From NCBI GenBank assembly GCA_947570135.1, contig CANOTP010000006.1:1-64000 (forward strand): DNA of 64,000 nucleotides. Direction: 5' to 3'. The translations under genes and the position numbers were made by a program. Every line of letters starts with the position of its first letter. Within the stretch, counting starts at the first letter, position 1. The stretch is from an uncultured Candidatus Melainabacteria bacterium. GTDB taxonomy: Bacteria > Cyanobacteriota > Vampirovibrionia > Gastranaerophilales > Gastranaerophilaceae. Below are positions 17,116 to 26,188 of this stretch, one piece after another. The notes below the pieces were generated by a model. The model searched no databases and was not told the origin of the DNA. It saw only the letters and a list, made by a program, of their open reading frames with translations.

Positions 17116-20100
17116 TATTTTTGTCTTTCTTTAACTTATTAGCTAAATTTGATTTAAATTCTTCTATCATTACGTAGAACGCGGGAACCAAAAAGGTTCC
17201 GATAAATGCAACGGCAATCATTCCACCAAAAACCGTCATTCCGACAGAGTGTCTTGAGGCAGCACCTGCACCTGATGCGACAACAAGCGGGATTAAGCCT
17301 AAGATAAATGCGATATTTGTCATCATTACAGCTCGGAATCTAAGTTTAGCGGCTTGCAATGCGGCTTCTTTTATAGGCATTCCGTTTTCGTGAGCATCTT
17401 TTGCAAATTCGATAATTAAAATTGCCTGCTTTGTACTTAAGCCGATTAACATAACAAGCCCGATTTGAGAGTAAATATCAAGTGCGTATCCTGCAACGTA
17501 TTGGAATATTAAAGCTCCGCCAAGTGCGACAGGGGTTACCAAAAGTACGGTAATCGGCAGGAACCAGCTTTCGTAAAGCCCCACTAAAAACAGAAATATA
17601 AAAACCAAAGACATCATAAGTATTGGAACGATTTGACCGCTTGATTGTTTTTCCTGTAATGACGAACCCGACCAGGCATAACCCATATCTTTTGGGAGTG
17701 TTTTTGCTGATATTTCTTCCATAAGTTCCATGCCTTTACCTGAACTTACACCTTGTCGTGTGTTTCCGTTAATGGTTATTGCAGGGTACATGTTAAACCT
17801 TGTTCTTGCCTGCGGACCTACCGTGTTACGGGTTTTTACAACGGATGAGAGAGGAACCATTTTCCCGTTTCGGTTTTTAACATATATTTTACTCATATCG
17901 GAAATCTTTGATCTGAAATCAGAATCCGCCTGAACATAGACTCTATAAACCCTTCCGTATTTGTTAAAATCGTTTACGTAGGATTTTGCAAAATATGCTG
18001 CTATTGCGTTATAAATCTCCATTACGTCAATATTTTGAGCCATTGCTTTATCTATATCAACATCAATGATGATTTGCGGGATATTAGCAGCGTATGATGT
18101 GTAAACCATTGAAAAATTAGGGTTTTCAGTAGCTGCTTTAATCAGCTTAAGTGCTTCATTATACAATTGGTCTGCTGGTCTGTCACCTTTATCAAGAAGC
18201 TGATATTCAAATCCGCCGAACATTCCGAGTCCTGAGATTGCGGGAGGAGAGAAGGTTGCAATGGTTGCTGACGGGTAGTTTGAAAATTCTTTGTTAATAG
18301 TTTGCAAAATTCCGCTTAAGGATTCTTTTTTAGATTTTCGCTTTGACCATGGTTTGAATCTTGCAACAATAAATGCGGTGTTTTCACCGTTTAATCCGAC
18401 AAGACTTATTGTGCTTTTTACCCCCGGAACTTTCAGTATTTTGTGTTCGATATCTTTTGCCACCTCATCTGTACGGGAAGCTGATGAGCCGTCAGGAAGC
18501 TGGATTTGAGTAAACGATGCCCCTCTGTCTTCTGTCGGTAAGAAACCTTTTGGGATAAGCCAAAACATTCCGATAGTCAGTAATGATATCAAAGCTAAGG
18601 TTCCGAATGTTAACGCTCCAGATTCCGTGAAACTTTTAACATATACAAGGTATTTATCTCTGATTTTGTTAAACCAATCATCAAATATTTGAATAAATTT
18701 GAAATCGGCTTTTTCTTCTTCTTGTTTTAATATAATAGAACAAAGCGCAGGTGCCAATGTTAGAGCTACAAGTGTTGACAGCCCGATAGAAGATGCGATA
18801 CACAAGGCAAATTGTCTAAACATTCTTCCTGTAATTCCTCCCATAAACGATACAGGTACAAATACCGCCATAAGTACCAAAGATGTTGCAAGGACTGCTC
18901 CAAATACTTCTTTCATTGTGATTTCGGTTGCCTCTTTCGGGGATTTGCCTTCCTGAATGTGTCTTTGCGTGTTTTCAAGTACTACAATCGCGTCATCTAC
19001 GACCAGTCCTACCGCAAGTACCAAGCCAAACAGTATAAGTAAATTTATTGAAAACCCAAACAGATGCATGAATATAAATACCCCGATTAATGATACGGGA
19101 ATTGCTGCAAACGGAATAAAAGCGGCTCTCATTGTACCTAAAAACAGATAAGTAACAAGTGATACAAGAATAATTGCCAAAACAACCGCATCGATTACTT
19201 CATGAATAGATTCTCTTACAAATTCGGTTTCATCGTGTTCGATTTTGTATTCAATGTCTTTTGGGAAAGTTTTACTAAGTTCATCAAGTTTTTTCTTAAT
19301 TTTGTTCGATAAATCAATGGAATTAGCTTCAGGAAGCTGGCTTATCGTAATAATTGACGAGTTTTTCCCGCTTATTCGTGAATGGTGAGCATAGTCTTCT
19401 GCTCCGAGTTCAACTCTTGCTACATCTTTAAGCCTTACTTGTGCGCCGTTTGGAAGTGATTTTATTATGATATTTTCAAATTCGTGGACTTCTTTCAGTC
19501 TTCCTTTTGTTTTTAGGGTAATTTTTATTGGCTGCTTAGAGGTTAATGGTTCGTCACCCAAATCACCCGCAGGTGTTTGCAGGTTTTGGGATTGAATTGC
19601 CGAAATAACTTCTGATGTTGAGATATTATAATTCGCCATTTTATCCGCGTTTAGCCAAATCCGCATAGAATAATTCATTGAGCCGAAGACGTTAACTTTA
19701 CCGACCCCCTTGATACGTGCAAGTTCATCTTTTATATATATGTCCGCGTAATTTGAAATATATAAGTTATCGTATGTGTTGTGGGGTGAGTTAACTGAAA
19801 TTAGCAGCAAACCCGGACCTCCCGTTGATTTTTGTACCGATAAACCGTAGCGTTTAACTTCCTCAGGCAGTCTCGGAGTTACAAGCTGCAACTGGTTTTG
19901 AACGTTAACTACAGCCATATCGGGATCAGATCCTACTTCAAAATATAATGTAAGCGTATAAGCTCCGCTTTCTGAGGTTGAAGACATATAAATCATATTT
20001 TGAACCCCGTTAAGTTGAGCTTCAACAGGTGCTGCAATTGTAGATTCTATAACATCAGAACTTGCTCCAGCGTAAGTTGCTGAAACAACTACCTGCGGAG

Positions 20101-20233
20101 GTGTGATTGATGGGTATTCCTCAAGTGGTAGTGTTTTTATCATAAGTATTCCTGCAAGTAATATCGCAAGAGATATTACGATAGCAAGTTTTGGCCTATT
20201 TATAAATAAATTGCCCTGATTCCCTTCTGTCAT
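17108..20233 (-). CDS. RND multidrug efflux pump, inner-membrane permease (HAE1/AcrB-like)
   Basis: Proton-driven exporter of hydrophobic or amphiphilic compounds across both membranes. Its 1041 residues match AcrB length. The N-terminal helix IVISLAILLAGILMI, the porter/funnel repeats, and the transmembrane segments at about 340-540 and 870-1030 are evident. The proton-relay Asp pair lies in GLVVDDAIVVLEN near residue 405. The GGITGRMFRQFALCIASS segment is typical. It is encoded 22 bases after the adaptor gene and overlaps the tolC-like gene. No local TetR or MarR regulator is seen. Confidence 0.95.
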   Translation of the reverse strand: MTEGNQGNLFINRPKLAIVISLAILLAGILMIKTLPLEEYPSITPPQVVVSATYAGASSDVIESTIAAPVEAQLNGVQNMIYMSSTSESGAYTLTLYFEVGSDPDMAVVNVQNQLQLVTPRLPEEVKRYGLSVQKSTGGPGLLLISVNSPHNTYDNLYISNYADIYIKDELARIKGVGKVNVFGSMNYSMRIWLNADKMANYNISTSEVISAIQSQNLQTPAGDLGDEPLTSKQPIKITLKTKGRLKEVHEFENIIIKSLPNGAQVRLKDVARVELGAEDYAHHSRISGKNSSIITISQLPEANSIDLSNKIKKKLDELSKTFPKDIEYKIEHDETEFVRESIHEVIDAVVLAIILVSLVTYLFLGTMRAAFIPFAAIPVSLIGVFIFMHLFGFSINLLILFGLVLAVGLVVDDAIVVLENTQRHIQEGKSPKEATEITMKEVFGAVLATSLVLMAVFVPVSFMGGITGRMFRQFALCIASSIGLSTLVALTLAPALCSIILKQEEEKADFKFIQIFDDWFNKIRDKYLVYVKSFTESGALTFGTLALISLLTIGMFWLIPKGFLPTEDRGASFTQIQLPDGSSASRTDEVAKDIEHKILKVPGVKSTISLVGLNGENTAFIVARFKPWSKRKSKKESLSGILQTINKEFSNYPSATIATFSPPAISGLGMFGGFEYQLLDKGDRPADQLYNEALKLIKAATENPNFSMVYTSYAANIPQIIIDVDIDKAMAQNIDVMEIYNAIAAYFAKSYVNDFNKYGRVYRVYVQADSDFRSKISDMSKIYVKNRNGKMVPLSSVVKTRNTVGPQARTRFNMYPAITINGNTRQGVSSGKGMELMEEISAKTLPKDMGYAWSGSSLQEKQSSGQIVPILMMSLVFIFLFLVGLYESWFLPITVLLVTPVALGGALIFQYVAGYALDIYSQIGLVMLIGLSTKQAILIIEFAKDAHENGMPIKEAALQAAKLRFRAVMMTNIAFILGLIPLVVASGAGAASRHSVGMTVFGGMIAVAFIGTFLVPAFYVMIEEFKSNLANKLKKDKNNV

Positions 20234-20255
20234 TTTATTTTCCTAAATCTGTATA

Positions 20256-21377
20256 TTATTTTGAGATTATATTAACGGCTGTTCCCGGGGTAACCCGCTG
20301 AAGCCCGTCTGTTATTACTTTATCTCCAGTGTGTAAACCTTCTGTGACAATCCAGTTTTCACCCGATTGCCCGCTGACTTTTATATATGTAAGTTGTGGT
20401 AAGTTGTTTTCATCAAGTTTATAAACGTATTTTCCTTCCTGATTTTCCTGAACGGCTACAATCGGTACAATTGGAACTTTTATAGGATGATTTGCAAAAA
20501 GTTTTATGTTGACAAATTCTCCGTGAAGAAGTTTGTTATCGGGATTCTGGAAAGTTGCTCTCATTGTAACCGTGCCTGTTGATTGGTCGACTTTGTTGTC
20601 CAAAAAATCCTGAGTCCCGTCGTATTTATACTTTGTCCCGTTTTGAAAGTATAGTTCGACTTTTCGTTTTTCATCCGATTTATCGTTTGTAGAAGCCAAA
20701 GAAGAATATTCCTCAGATGATAGCGGGAAAGTTACATAAATCGGGTTTGTGCTGTTAATTGTTGTAAGTGAACCTGATGAAGGAGTTACGTAGTTGCCTA
20801 TTGTAACATCAATTATCCCGATTCGTCCGTCGACAGGTGCTTTTATTGTTGTGTAACTGAGGTTTCTGCTTGTATCTTCAAAATTTGATTCGGCTGCTGT
20901 AAGTTGTGCTTGCAACGCATCACGATTAGCTAAAAGTTCATCATAACGGGACTTTGCAATGTAATCCTGTTTGACAAGTTCTTCTGCTCTTTGAAGCTGC
21001 TTGTTAGCATAAGCAAGTTGTGCTTTTATGTTTTGAATATTAGCTCCTGCGCTTTTTGAGGCGTTTTGGAATTCAAGAGGTTCTATCAAAAACAAAGTAT
21101 CGCCTGCTTTAACATAATCACCTTCTTTAAAGTAACTTTTTTGAAGATAACCTGAAATTCTTGCTAAAATACTTACCTGATATTTTGAAACAACACGTCC
21201 AGGGGCTTCAAAATTCGGGATTACGTTGTCTTCTTTAACTTCGGTAATTGTAACATTCGGGGCAGGTTTTTTACTCATTACTTCTTTTTTAAGATTGGCT
21301 CCAATCATTGAGATTGCAAATCTTAACCCTATTGCTATCAGTATTATTGATAAAATTATTATTATCTTTTTTTTCAT
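20256..21377 (-). CDS. RND efflux periplasmic adaptor (AcrA-like membrane fusion protein)
   Basis: Bridges the RND permease and the TolC-like channel. The 373-residue protein is anchored by an N-terminal transmembrane helix (about 4-26) and has no lipobox. Order: lipoyl half (ARISGYLQKSYFKEGDYVKAGDTLF near 72-97), a Gln/Ala-rich coiled-coil hairpin at about 105-170, the second lipoyl half (IKAPVDGRIGIIDVTIGNYV near 178), beta-barrel, and a C-terminal membrane-proximal domain (GLHTGDKVITDGLQRVTPG). AAGGG precedes the ATG directly after the rdgB stop. It is the first efflux gene in the run. Confidence 0.94.
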   Translation of the reverse strand: MKKKIIIILSIILIAIGLRFAISMIGANLKKEVMSKKPAPNVTITEVKEDNVIPNFEAPGRVVSKYQVSILARISGYLQKSYFKEGDYVKAGDTLFLIEPLEFQNASKSAGANIQNIKAQLAYANKQLQRAEELVKQDYIAKSRYDELLANRDALQAQLTAAESNFEDTSRNLSYTTIKAPVDGRIGIIDVTIGNYVTPSSGSLTTINSTNPIYVTFPLSSEEYSSLASTNDKSDEKRKVELYFQNGTKYKYDGTQDFLDNKVDQSTGTVTMRATFQNPDNKLLHGEFVNIKLFANHPIKVPIVPIVAVQENQEGKYVYKLDENNLPQLTYIKVSGQSGENWIVTEGLHTGDKVITDGLQRVTPGTAVNIISK

Positions 21378-21968
21378 TTATACCCTTAGATTTTCTTGTA
21401 TATAGGTAATGATTTTATTTAGCGCGTTAAACCTGTGAGAAATTTTGTTTTTTTGTTCTTCTGACATATCTGCGAGTGTAAGTCCGTCGTATCCGTCAAT
21501 TAAAAACACAGGGTCATAACCGAATCCGTTTGTTCCTGATTGGTTTTTAGCGATTTTGCCGTGGCATTCTCCGATTTGCTGAGTTAAAATATTACCTGAC
21601 TCATCAACAAGAGTCATAGCACAAACAAATTTTGCTCTTCTATTACCCGATTCGGCAAGGTTTGCTAAAAGCTTGTCAATACGGGCTTGTGGGGTAGGTG
21701 CGTAGCGCGCCGAAAAAATTCCCGGTTCGCCGTTTAAAGCTTCTACACATAATCCCGAATCATCCGCAAGTGAAATCATTTTGGATAATCTTGAGGCTTC
21801 TTTAGCTTTTATATAGGAATTTTGCTCAAAAGTCGTCCCGTTTTCCTCAGGGTCAAACCCTTTTGGCGGAAGAATAAATTCAACGCCCGAGCCTTTTGAG
21901 ATTTCGTTGATTTCATGCAATTTATGAGCGTTTCCCGTTGCAAAAACGATTTTTATCTTATTTTCCAT
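21378..21968 (-). CDS. rdgB: XTP/dITP pyrophosphatase (RdgB/HAM1)
   Basis: House-cleaning enzyme that hydrolyses dITP, XTP and related non-canonical nucleotides to the monophosphate. I start at the ATG at 21968 (MENKIKIVFATGN), giving 196 residues, typical of the family; a TTG at 21989 is less likely. Motifs are VFATGNAHKLHEI at 6-18, SLADDSGLCVEALNGEPGIFSARYA near 65-90, and NGFGYDPVFLIDGYDGLTLADMS near 147-170. The start overlaps the uppS end by 11 bases. Confidence 0.94.
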   Translation of the reverse strand: MENKIKIVFATGNAHKLHEINEISKGSGVEFILPPKGFDPEENGTTFEQNSYIKAKEASRLSKMISLADDSGLCVEALNGEPGIFSARYAPTPQARIDKLLANLAESGNRRAKFVCAMTLVDESGNILTQQIGECHGKIAKNQSGTNGFGYDPVFLIDGYDGLTLADMSEEQKNKISHRFNALNKIITYIQENLRV

Positions 21969-22662
21969 AGCGTCTTTGCCTTTTTCCAAATTCTTTTATA
22001 CAATCAGCGAGAAGATTTTTGTCAAATTCAGGCCAAAACTCGTGACAGATAATAATTTCAGAGTAAGCTATCTGCCATAAAAGATAATTTGATATCCTTT
22101 GTTCTCCGCCTGTTCTTATTAAAATATCAGGATCTGGGACATGTGATGTGTAAAGATGTTTGCTAATCGTCTCTTCTGTTATATCCCCAGGTGCGATTTT
22201 TGATTTTGCGATTTCTCTGACAGCACGCGTAATTTCATCGCGTGAACCGTAATTTAAGGCGATTTGAAGAACAACTCCCGTATTATTTTTTGTTGTTTCA
22301 ACAGCGTTTGATAGAATTTTTTGTAAGCTGTCCGATAACCTTGTTAAATCTCCGATAAAGTGAATTTGGACGTTTTCTTTGTGCATTTCGGAAAGCTCGT
22401 TTGTTAAAGTAACCGCAACAAGATTCATCAAAAAATCAACTTCTTCTTGTTTTCTATTCCAGTTTTCTGTTGAAAACGCGTAAACCGTCAGATATTTTAC
22501 CCCAAAATCGTTGCAGGCACGAAGGGTTGCTTTTAGCGCTTCCACACCTTTTTTATGTCCGAGTGCTGTAGGTAGTCCCTTTTCTTTTGCCCAACGGCGG
22601 TTTCCGTCCATAATTATTGCTATATGTTTTAAGTTTGTGTCTTTTACTGTATCTGTTGTCAT
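21958..22662 (-). CDS. uppS: undecaprenyl diphosphate synthase (cis-prenyltransferase)
   Basis: Makes the C55 lipid carrier for peptidoglycan and surface polysaccharide synthesis. The 234 residues include the catalytic MDGNRRWAKEKGLPTALGHKKG near 18-40, FSTENWNRK near 69, LQIALNYGSRDEI near 138 and the C-terminal RTGGEQRISNYLLWQ near 190. Its ATG overlaps the ilvD stop (TAATG). Position in an ilvD-uppS-rdgB-efflux run suggests one long transcript. Confidence 0.95.
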   Translation of the reverse strand: MTTDTVKDTNLKHIAIIMDGNRRWAKEKGLPTALGHKKGVEALKATLRACNDFGVKYLTVYAFSTENWNRKQEEVDFLMNLVAVTLTNELSEMHKENVQIHFIGDLTRLSDSLQKILSNAVETTKNNTGVVLQIALNYGSRDEITRAVREIAKSKIAPGDITEETISKHLYTSHVPDPDILIRTGGEQRISNYLLWQIAYSEIIICHEFWPEFDKNLLADCIKEFGKRQRRYGK

Positions 22663-24317
22663 TAAACTATTGCTCCATGTGAGGCATCTTGAACATTTTT
22701 TGCGTATTTTGCAAGATAGCCCGATTTACATCTTAATTCAAACGGTTTTAATTCTTTACGGCGTTTTGAAAGCTCATCACCTGTTACAAGCAGGTTAATT
22801 TGACGAGTGTTTATGTCAATTTTAATCCTATCGCCGTCTTTTATTAGTGCGATATTCCCTCCGTTTGCCGCTTCAGGGCAAACATGCCCGATACAGATTC
22901 CGCGGGTTCCGCCCGAGAACCTTCCGTCTGTTATCAACGCGCAGGTCGTGCCAAGCCCTTTGCCGACAAGCAGTGAAGTCGGTGCGAGCATCTCTCTCAT
23001 CCCGGGACCGCCTTTCGGGCCTTCATAGCGGATAATTATAATATCGCCTGCTTTGATTTTGTCTTCTTCTAAAGCCTTCATCGCATCTTCTTCCGAGTCG
23101 AAAGTTTTTGCAACACCTTCAAATTCATAACATGACGGGTCAATTCCTGAAATCTTTGTTACACACCCCTCAGTTGCCAGGTTGCCGTAAAGTATTCCAA
23201 GCCCTGGTTTTGTCGTAAACGGCTCATTGTACGGGTGGATTAAAGCAGTATTTACGTATGCTTCTTTTGAAATTTCAGAGATTTTAAGCCCGCTTACGGT
23301 ATTGTGGTCTTTTATTCCAATGTTAGCACTTGTCAGAGTCTTTAACAGTGCGGGAACTCCGCCTGCTTTATGGAAATCAGACATTGTAGGAGCTGCCGCA
23401 GGGTCAAGTTTTACTACCTGATGAATCTTGTGACTTAATTCTTCAAAATCCTTTAATGTAACATCAATCCCGCCTGCGTTTGCGATTGCAAGGATATGTA
23501 AAAACGAATTTGTAGAACCGCCCATTGCAAGGTCACAAATTATCGCGTTTCTTAAGGTATCTTTTGTAATAATATCAGACGAACAAATATTTTGACGCAC
23601 AAGTTCTACAATCTGCATTCCAGAATCAAACGCGATACGGCGTTTTTTTGAAGACACTGCAGAAGAAGTTGCACAAAACGGAAGGCTTATTCCCATAACT
23701 TCTGTCAGGCATGCCATTGTGTTTGCCGTATACATCCCTTGGCAAGAACCTGCTGTCGGGCAGGATTCTTCTTCCAGTTCAAGAAGTCTTTTTTCGTCAA
23801 TCTCACCGCTTCTGAATTTGCCGACTGCTTCAAACGAACCTTTTATCATCGTAAGTTTTTCGCATTTGCTTTCCCCATCAAGCATCGGGCCTGCCGTTAC
23901 AATTATAGTCGGAATATTTAATCTTAATGCTCCAATCAGCATCCCCGGGGTTATTTTATCGCAGTTAGAAAGCAGTACAAGCCCGTCAAGTTGGTGAGCT
24001 TCTGCGACAGTTTCAACGCAATCCGCGATTAAGTCCCTTGAAGGCAGAGAATACCTCATTCCGCAATGCCCCATTGAGATTCCGTCACAAACCGCGGGAA
24101 CTCCGAAAATAAACGCCTGACCGCCTGCTGAGTGTATCCCTTTTTCAATTTGGCGCTCTAAATCCCTCATTCCGATATGTCCGGGGACAAGGTCGGAAAA
24201 CGAGCTTGCAATCCCTATAAACGGAGCTTTCATATTACTTTTACTAACCCCTGTTGCCATTAAAAGTCCGCGGTGCGGAGTCCGTGCAATTCCTTGCTTT
24301 ATACTGTCACTTCTCAT
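22662..24317 (-). CDS. ilvD: dihydroxy-acid dehydratase
   Basis: Fe-S enzyme of isoleucine/valine synthesis that converts dihydroxy-acids to 2-keto acids. At 551 residues it has the family length. Cluster and substrate motifs are present: [16 protein letters not shown] near 118-133, [19 protein letters not shown] near 187-205, and [20 protein letters not shown] near 467-486. No other ilv gene is adjacent. It leads the uppS-rdgB-efflux run and has its own promoter, back-to-back with that of prepilin gene B. Confidence 0.96.
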   Translation of the reverse strand: MRSDSIKQGIARTPHRGLLMATGVSKSNMKAPFIGIASSFSDLVPGHIGMRDLERQIEKGIHSAGGQAFIFGVPAVCDGISMGHCGMRYSLPSRDLIADCVETVAEAHQLDGLVLLSNCDKITPGMLIGALRLNIPTIIVTAGPMLDGESKCEKLTMIKGSFEAVGKFRSGEIDEKRLLELEEESCPTAGSCQGMYTANTMACLTEVMGISLPFCATSSAVSSKKRRIAFDSGMQIVELVRQNICSSDIITKDTLRNAIICDLAMGGSTNSFLHILAIANAGGIDVTLKDFEELSHKIHQVVKLDPAAAPTMSDFHKAGGVPALLKTLTSANIGIKDHNTVSGLKISEISKEAYVNTALIHPYNEPFTTKPGLGILYGNLATEGCVTKISGIDPSCYEFEGVAKTFDSEEDAMKALEEDKIKAGDIIIIRYEGPKGGPGMREMLAPTSLLVGKGLGTTCALITDGRFSGGTRGICIGHVCPEAANGGNIALIKDGDRIKIDINTRQINLLVTGDELSKRRKELKPFELRCKSGYLAKYAKNVQDASHGAIV

Positions 24318-24341
24318 TATAAAATCCCTTCAATCAAGTTA

Positions 24342-24370
24342 ATTATATCCAAAAATTATTATATTGTAAA
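24342..24370 (-). promoter_or_regulatory. promoter of ilvD operon
   Basis: Minus strand: TTTACA (24365-24370), 17-base spacer, TATAAT (24342-24347), 24 bases before the ilvD ATG. Its -35 overlaps that of the divergent prepilin promoter, so polymerase binding at one may exclude the other. Confidence 0.7.
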
Positions 24371-24392
24371 TTTTACCATGATATGGTATAAT
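24364..24392 (+). promoter_or_regulatory. promoter of prepilin gene B
   Basis: TTGTAA (24364-24369), 17-base spacer, perfect TATAAT (24387-24392), then AAGGAGAG and the ATG at 24418. It shares its -35 region with the divergent ilvD promoter. Confidence 0.7.
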
Positions 24393-24417
24393 CGAGTAAA
24401 AAGAAGGAGAGAAAAGT

Positions 24418-25235
24418 ATGAAAAATCAAGCAGGACTTAGAATTTCGGGGGGGGTAACTTTTTAGGCTTCTCAGCTTTTACTCTCGCGGAAGTTTTAATT
24501 ACCCTCGGAATAATCGGCGTTGTTGCCACAATTACAATCCCCGGATTGTTAACCAAATGTCAACAAACTGTTATTAAAAATCAGTTTAAAAAATCGTATT
24601 CTGTTATTCAGCAGGCTCTTAAGGCGGTCGATAACGAACTTGATTATACCCCAAGCTGTTACTATTGGGATAAAAATCCCTATGGCGGTAGTCACTGCGT
24701 ATCTCGAGATGAAAATGGTGCATGTACAAAATATGAGCTTAACAACGGTGGTGATTTGCCTTCAGATTATAACGGAAGGTTTAATGACTGTAATCTTGTG
24801 AAAGAAGAGATGAAAAAGAATCTTAAGCTGGCAACAATATGCCCAAATAAGGCTGTAGAAAAGGGGTGTATACCAAAATATAAAGGTAATGATACTATCT
24901 ATAAAGATAATAATGCAGATAAAGAACTTAGTGATTATGATATCGGAGCTGCAACTTCAGGATGTGCAAGCTGGAGAGAATCTTCTATTCATAATCAGCG
25001 TGAAGCTTGGGTTTTATTGGACGGGACAATTATTCTTTTTTATTCGGGATTTCAATTGTTTGCTATTGACGTAAACGGTAAGAAAGGACCTAATAAATGG
25101 GGACATGATATCTTCCCGTTGCAATCGGTTGGTGACGGAACACATCCTGCAAAAGTTGTTGCAGGCGGTTGCATATCTCCTGAAAAAGGCGGTATAACAT
25201 CAACTAAAATGATGAAAACACTGTTTAGTAAGTAA
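24418..25235 (+). CDS. prepilin-like secreted protein B, out of frame at a G8 tract
   Basis: From the ATG (RBS AAGGAG) the frame reads 15 codons to TAG 24463-24465. One more G in the G8 run at 24447-24454 joins it to the frame that runs to 25235, giving about 272 residues. The joined product has [17 protein letters not shown] soon after the tract: Phe +1, Glu +5 and a hydrophobic helix, but Ala rather than Gly at -1 (FSA/FTLAE). The prepilin frame has TAG at 24438-24440 just before the tract and no start codon between. The mature part has many Cys (TPSCYYW, SHCVSRDENGACTKY, GCASW). The 3' end overlaps the convergent nagA-like gene by 11 bases. A secreted pseudopilin-type role is inferred. Confidence 0.87.
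24447..24454 (+). repeat. G8 homopolymer in codons 10-13 of prepilin gene B
   Basis: Eight consecutive G at the equivalent position to the G9 of prepilin gene A; nine G would restore the prepilin frame. Confidence 0.9.
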
Positions 25236-26130
25236 TTTTTACTATATTAAAATTTTCATCCCATTCAACTTCACCATAAGGCGTGAGGTTATGGTATTTA
25301 TATGAATTTTGAATATATTGCTGAGGGTGCAAATCTTTTTGACCGAGGATTTTTATAATATCGGATAAAAGTTTTGTGCTTCCTGCAATTGTTCCCGTAG
25401 CGGATGTTGCTTTTTCTCCGTCAAAAAATATTTTTGAACCTGCAAATTCAAATTCTTTTATGTCACTGTGCGTACATGGCAGGCAATCCGAAATTAGCAG
25501 GATTTTATCAAGATGTTTTGCCTTAAATAGCAGCTTTAATGCATCATCTGATACGTGAACCCCGTCTGCAATGATTTCTGTATAAATATTATCATTTATA
25601 AGTGCAGATAGCGCTGTTGATTCTCCTCGGTGTGAAATCCCGCTCATAGCGTTAAACATGTGTGTAACCCCGTTACAGCCCTTTAAATCTCCTCCTATGC
25701 AGTGTCCTGCCTGAACTTTTATACCTTTACCATGAAGGTATTCAAAAAGCTCAGGCGTGCAAAGCTCAGGTGCAAGGGTTACGATTTTTATAAAATCGTC
25801 TTCTATCAGTTTAAAATTCTCAACTGTTGGCGTTAAAAAACACCGTTCATCGTGGATTCCTTTTTTTTCGGGGTTTAAGAATATTCCCTCAAGATGAACA
25901 CCGCAAATTTGCGCCATTTCTTTTGTTTGACGTGATGCGGCTTGTTTTATAATCTCGATTTGGCGTTTTATGTTTTCTACAGAATCAGTTACAAGTGTCG
26001 GGAAAATAAACCCGACACCTTCTTTTAAAATTTTTTCGGCAACAGTCAATACATCTTCAACCCCTGCGGTGTTAAAATCAACTCCGTAACATCCGTGAAA
26101 ATGTTGTTCTATTAAAAGTGGTGTTTTCAA
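25225..26130 (-). CDS. nagA: N-acetylglucosamine-6-phosphate deacetylase-like amidohydrolase, short form
   Basis: Probably deacetylates GlcNAc-6-P in amino-sugar or peptidoglycan recycling. Signature segments in order: EQHFHGCYGVD at 8-18 (metal ligands, corresponding to the family DxHxHG), VHLEGIFLNPEKKGIHDE near 98-115, LAPE near 137, a GH then THMFNAMS near 163-188, ADGVHVSDD near 211, ISDCLPCTHSD near 234 (family T/SDA) and GTIAGSTKLL near 262. At 301 residues it is about 80 shorter than usual and lacks the flanking beta-sandwich at both ends. It uses a TTG start: GAGGAG sits 7-8 bases upstream and an in-frame TGA five codons back excludes an earlier start. Substrate assignment is moderate because of the trimming. 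Confidence 0.82.
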   Translation of the reverse strand: MKTPLLIEQHFHGCYGVDFNTAGVEDVLTVAEKILKEGVGFIFPTLVTDSVENIKRQIEIIKQAASRQTKEMAQICGVHLEGIFLNPEKKGIHDERCFLTPTVENFKLIEDDFIKIVTLAPELCTPELFEYLHGKGIKVQAGHCIGGDLKGCNGVTHMFNAMSGISHRGESTALSALINDNIYTEIIADGVHVSDDALKLLFKAKHLDKILLISDCLPCTHSDIKEFEFAGSKIFFDGEKATSATGTIAGSTKLLSDIIKILGQKDLHPQQYIQNSYKYHNLTPYGEVEWDENFNIVKITY

Positions 26131-26188
26131 AACTGTTTCTCCTCATTTGCTACCATTCCCAGCCACCCAATCGGGACGTGGGCAGGTT

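Noticed and set aside
24546-25235. Independent 229-residue gene at 24546
   Set aside because: It is the C-terminal part of prepilin B; the hydrophobic prepilin segment lies just upstream in the same frame.
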